The notes beneath the pieces are model-generated. The model had not been told where the DNA came from. It saw only the letters and a list, made by a program, of their open reading frames with translations, and did no database searches. The position numbers and the translations under genes were made by a program. A DNA stretch of 13,860 nucleotides from an uncultured Desulfobulbaceae bacterium (lineage in GTDB: Bacteria; Desulfobacterota; Desulfobulbia; Desulfobulbales; Desulfobulbaceae). This document shows, in pieces, positions 12,401-13,860 of this stretch. The stretch is taken from NCBI GenBank assembly GCA_947260045.1, contig CAMYOP010000038.1:1-13860 (forward strand), written 5' to 3'. Each line of letters opens with the position of its first letter. Within the stretch, counting starts at the first letter, position 1.

Positions 12401-13860
12401 TCTGGTCGCTCACTTGAGTTTATCAATGGCATGTCGGCTAACGAACGTTTTGCAACCCTTTCAAACTGGAAACGAATGGGATTTGAAACCGATTCAGATG
12501 GACCGAATCCTGAAATTTTTCTTTCCGTTCTTGTAAACAACAGGGCAGACCGCATTTCACGCTCCAGGATGTTTGGTTCAATACTGGCAAAAGATATTAT
12601 CGCTGATAAATATTTCCTGATAGGTTCTAACTTGCCAGGACTTTTTGGCTATATAAAAGAAAGCTGGGCTGAAGTTGTTTCTGATTTCGGGCTGCATAGA
12701 ACAGAGGACCTTAACTACGATCGTTTTGGGGAACTCTTCGAAACCATAGCGCATCGATTACGAATACCAACCAGCAGCTCTTTTGTTCGCAAAAGATTGC
12801 TTCATTCACTTCGTTCATTTTACGATCTTCAAGGGATTGAAAAAATAGCTGAACTGTGGAACTCGCCAGAGGAGCTTAAAGATGAACTGGAAAAGATTAA
12901 TTTTCCTTATCGGGCATCACTCATAAAACATCACCAGGACCAACTTAGCCTTTTCAATCAATACAAGGATTTTCAGAGTAAAATACAAAATGATTCTGGT
13001 GCACATAAAAAATATACCAGTGAATTTATAAATCTTATTACTTCATGGTTTGCACAGCGAATTATTATAATCCAGGACTACTATGCAACAGGCAACCAAC
13101 TGATGGATCATATTGTCCAGGAAACTCCCCCTGGACTTTTAAACCGAATAATGGGTGTACAAAATATCAAGGGAACAGGGCTGGACTTTGTTTATCGCTG
13201 GCAAGCGTGGGAACGTTGTTATGACAGTTGCATGCTGCTCAGGGAGGATGATGAAGTTCTTTTTGATAAGGGATTTCAGGATTTGATGGAATTTCAGGAT
13301 TATGGCCTGTTGTGTGAAGATATGGTCTTGAAATCAGCTAATGATGCACTTGAAAAACCATTAGCGCAATCTGATCGTACACAAGCTGGCCTCAATCTCA
13401 TTTTAAGTACGCTTGAAAACACCCTTGATACAATCAAGGCTAATCTGCATGTTGAAACCAGTGACGACTTGCTAACTCGAATTCTCAATGGAATAGAGGC
13501 CTTCTTGGATGCGGGTGACGCTGTAAAAAGAAAAAAAGTTTCTCAAAATATTTACAAAGACCTCACCCATGAACGAATCAGCCGCCAGAGAGCTGCAATG
13601 GAATTACAAGAGCTGAATAAAAGGCAGAAAGGAGGATGGCTTAAAAAAAGCGTTCAAAAACTTTTTACCTCTAAAGATGACTTGTTTACTCATATCCTAA
13701 ACGGTATAGAGGCCCGGCTGGATGCTCGTGATGTTGAGAAAAGAAATAAAACAACCCGAAAAATATATGAAGACCTCGCCAATAAGCGATTGAACCGTGA
13801 GGCTGCTGCTGAAATTATGCGAGAACTAACTAGGCAGCAAAAACAGGGATGGGTTAGAAA
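9482..13860 (+). CDS. Giant PgsB/CapB-type poly-gamma-glutamate synthase fused to HEAT repeats (3'-truncated by the window)
   Basis: Open from GTG 9482 to the right edge: 1459 full codons, no stop. Domains: charged helical N-terminus (1-165); HEAT repeats (about 170-450) with turns at 268, 301, 341 and 379 (DASPYVRK, DPTEQVRS and similar); an unnamed alpha/beta block (about 480-700) with AHPHTVGR (535-542) and GWRPYLP (575-581); one transmembrane helix (about 713-729); a PgsB domain (about 744-1095); a helical tail; and a 71-residue tandem repeat from 1328. The PgsB assignment rests on ordered motifs: P-loop GTRGKSG (750-756), KSTGCEA (775-781), WECMGLTPEY (826-835, matching SECMAVNPDY in Bacillus PgsB), TNTYPDHED (852-860, matching NVLEDHMD), FINGMSAN (980-987) and NNRADR (1019-1024, matching NCRADR). 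The helix-basic-linker-P-loop order also matches PgsB, which is only about 400 residues. Predicted role: ATP-dependent gamma-glutamyl (or other amide) polymerisation at the inner membrane. No PgsC is visible. Confidence 0.95.
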   Translation, partial: MEVSHSSIQDIMEAGMLPLQKKIYAALTHSVALEFTDHYKTEYKFKSRTPPPILNALAVFLQKQVYKELKEIDKIKQLQVVFSQQFNKAVTIEESQIQIIEFAKQLGADKKTLKQDQKAFKRWFGKDTVLERSVKRIGEAEYKIAYLLTCIGPIAVQVLNQAISAEIEKQLWHLLKIERLFERLLSYTGDERLRIMAFRCLAMTISTLRPENKSDAAKDSTLAFVYRTSLDTQQPVWSQAEALELLAELSLLSLHKALCQRFNFSQSDDDFFVRARAVQIIENHLEKHPWFVDTFITLKNDASPYVRKVFAKVLVKSLLLDSLDDHHENIWEMYHALCMKDPTEQVRSAALLAGSPLCRNQKYYKKFIEVLRNVLLKESSPFVQRVALSVTRELFLTLSNTSDNKRDLLYWDLMPVLEELHQKAESLAVRRWTAQTMNFICITFSTSHVTLLDKLHLQINKIPIGRTQKIPSRIFKDIPIEDIGRTLTFLAQNDVTLCVKTGIFKYTVTRGDRFGLKLWRIFYELRNPSPDKRQAHPHTVGRIFDGNIIAPTPIMAELTATKVPGEPLFQEGECGWRPYLPLLDLIIDSLKGIIPRKTVYLFTAEGTTKIKPTRNVIKRLWARMRLSFHYSRYADLRNWHENKAEGPDSYVNELRHLGFTISFEGYKNSKGKQQNDPAVTRFFQGFPLVFDPVLPERLINYIFSVYENSLYELGLFVSVLVLFFFLQRYSASKRVIKSRKNIPLVVGGWGTRGKSGVERLKASLFESLGHGMLSKSTGCEAMFLHTNPFGKTQEMFLFRPYDKATIWEHAYLIEVADKMDCSIFLWECMGLTPEYVEILQQKWSRDDYSTITNTYPDHEDLQGPAGYDIPKVMTRFIPNGGTLITTEEHMYPILEEDAHNKKTLLHRIGWMEAGLLTPDILNRFPYQEHPNNIALVLELASQIGIEEDVALKEMADRVIPDIGVLKAFPVSTISGRSLEFINGMSANERFATLSNWKRMGFETDSDGPNPEIFLSVLVNNRADRISRSRMFGSILAKDIIADKYFLIGSNLPGLFGYIKESWAEVVSDFGLHRTEDLNYDRFGELFETIAHRLRIPTSSSFVRKRLLHSLRSFYDLQGIEKIAELWNSPEELKDELEKINFPYRASLIKHHQDQLSLFNQYKDFQSKIQNDSGAHKKYTSEFINLITSWFAQRIIIIQDYYATGNQLMDHIVQETPPGLLNRIMGVQNIKGTGLDFVYRWQAWERCYDSCMLLREDDEVLFDKGFQDLMEFQDYGLLCEDMVLKSANDALEKPLAQSDRTQAGLNLILSTLENTLDTIKANLHVETSDDLLTRILNGIEAFLDAGDAVKRKKVSQNIYKDLTHERISRQRAAMELQELNKRQKGGWLKKSVQKLFTSKDDLFTHILNGIEARLDARDVEKRNKTTRKIYEDLANKRLNREAAAEIMRELTRQQKQGWVR
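13463..13860 (+). repeat. Diverged in-frame tandem repeat, 213-base (71-residue) period, in the C-terminus of the ligase gene
   Basis: Two copies start at 13463 (residue 1328, DDLLTRILNGIEAFLDAGD) and at 13676 (residue 1399, DDLFTHILNGIEARLDARD). About 33 of 62 aligned residues are identical, with shared I(Y)xDL, AA, EL, QK and GW positions. The second copy is cut by the window edge, so more copies may follow. The DNA is clearly diverged, which points to an old protein-level duplication rather than a recent expansion. Each unit looks helical with a GW(L/V)(K/R)K end, suggesting a repeated cytoplasmic helical module for protein binding or oligomerisation (inference). Confidence 0.85.

Noticed and set aside
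12256..12555. Open reading frame of about 99 codons on the minus strand
   Set aside because: It lies wholly inside the PgsB ligase domain, whose plus-strand frame carries recognisable motifs. The antisense protein shows no domain, and no ribosome binding site or promoter is evident.
11690..12770. Folylpolyglutamate synthase or a peptidoglycan Mur ligase as the identity of the ligase domain
   Set aside because: The membrane helix directly before the P-loop, the ECMG-x-(T/N)PEY-like motif and the N-x-RADR motif match PgsB/CapB specifically rather than FolC or MurC-F.
9482..13860. Possible frameshift or several separate genes after the exporter, since no short complete gene fits here
   Set aside because: One frame was followed codon by codon from GTG 9482 to the right edge without a stop; domains follow each other in that single frame.
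1..13860. Polysaccharide (alginate, cellulose or PNAG) export operon
   Set aside because: The architecture is similar, but no glycosyltransferase, c-di-GMP-binding PilZ or polysaccharide deacetylase is present; the only synthase-like enzyme is an amide ligase.
1..13860. tRNA, rRNA, CRISPR, insertion sequence, promoter or terminator elements
   Set aside because: The window is coding almost throughout, with no gap longer than 15 bases. No inverted repeats of mobile elements, spaced direct repeats or rRNA/tRNA-like stretches were recognised.

Overview
The window looks like the inside of one long plus-strand operon from a Gram-negative bacterium. Five genes are packed stop-to-start: three of the four junctions overlap, and the fourth has a gap of 3 or 15 bases depending on the start chosen. 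There is no intergenic space, RNA gene, mobile element, promoter or terminator. Gram-negative is inferred from three consecutive genes with Sec-type N-termini, one of which ends in a predicted outer-membrane beta-barrel. The DNA is AT-leaning with uniform composition. A gammaproteobacterium or a Desulfobacterota-type organism would fit, but I cannot place it further. Both window edges cut genes.

Layout: (1) 1-650, the C-terminal part of an unrecognised protein. (2) 647-3082, an 811-residue secreted or membrane-anchored beta-rich protein. (3) 3098-3988, a secreted protein of about 296 residues whose His/Glu motifs match the zinc-peptidase pattern of poly-gamma-glutamate hydrolases (PghP-like). 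(4) 3981-9491, an 1836-residue secreted protein with beta-sandwich modules, a TPR-like helical middle and a C-terminal beta-barrel. (5) 9482-13860, a protein of more than 1459 residues, still open at the right edge. It has N-terminal HEAT repeats, an unnamed alpha/beta block, one transmembrane helix, a recognisable PgsB/CapB (poly-gamma-glutamate synthase, Mur-ligase superfamily) domain, and a helical C-terminus with a 71-residue tandem repeat.

How they may work together (inference): the PgsB-type domain is an ATP-dependent amide ligase that in Bacillus polymerises glutamate through gamma-linkages. Here it is encoded with a periplasmic gamma-polyglutamate-hydrolase-like enzyme, a large beta-rich periplasmic protein and a TPR plus beta-barrel outer-membrane protein. 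The layout resembles the alginate (AlgK/AlgE/AlgL) and PNAG (PgaA/PgaB) export systems, but with a polyamide synthase in place of a glycosyltransferase. I read the locus as a candidate synthase-dependent secretion system for poly-gamma-glutamate, or a related polyamide, across a Gram-negative envelope. PgsC and PgsA homologues are not seen here; they would have to lie outside the window or have been replaced by the beta-rich proteins.
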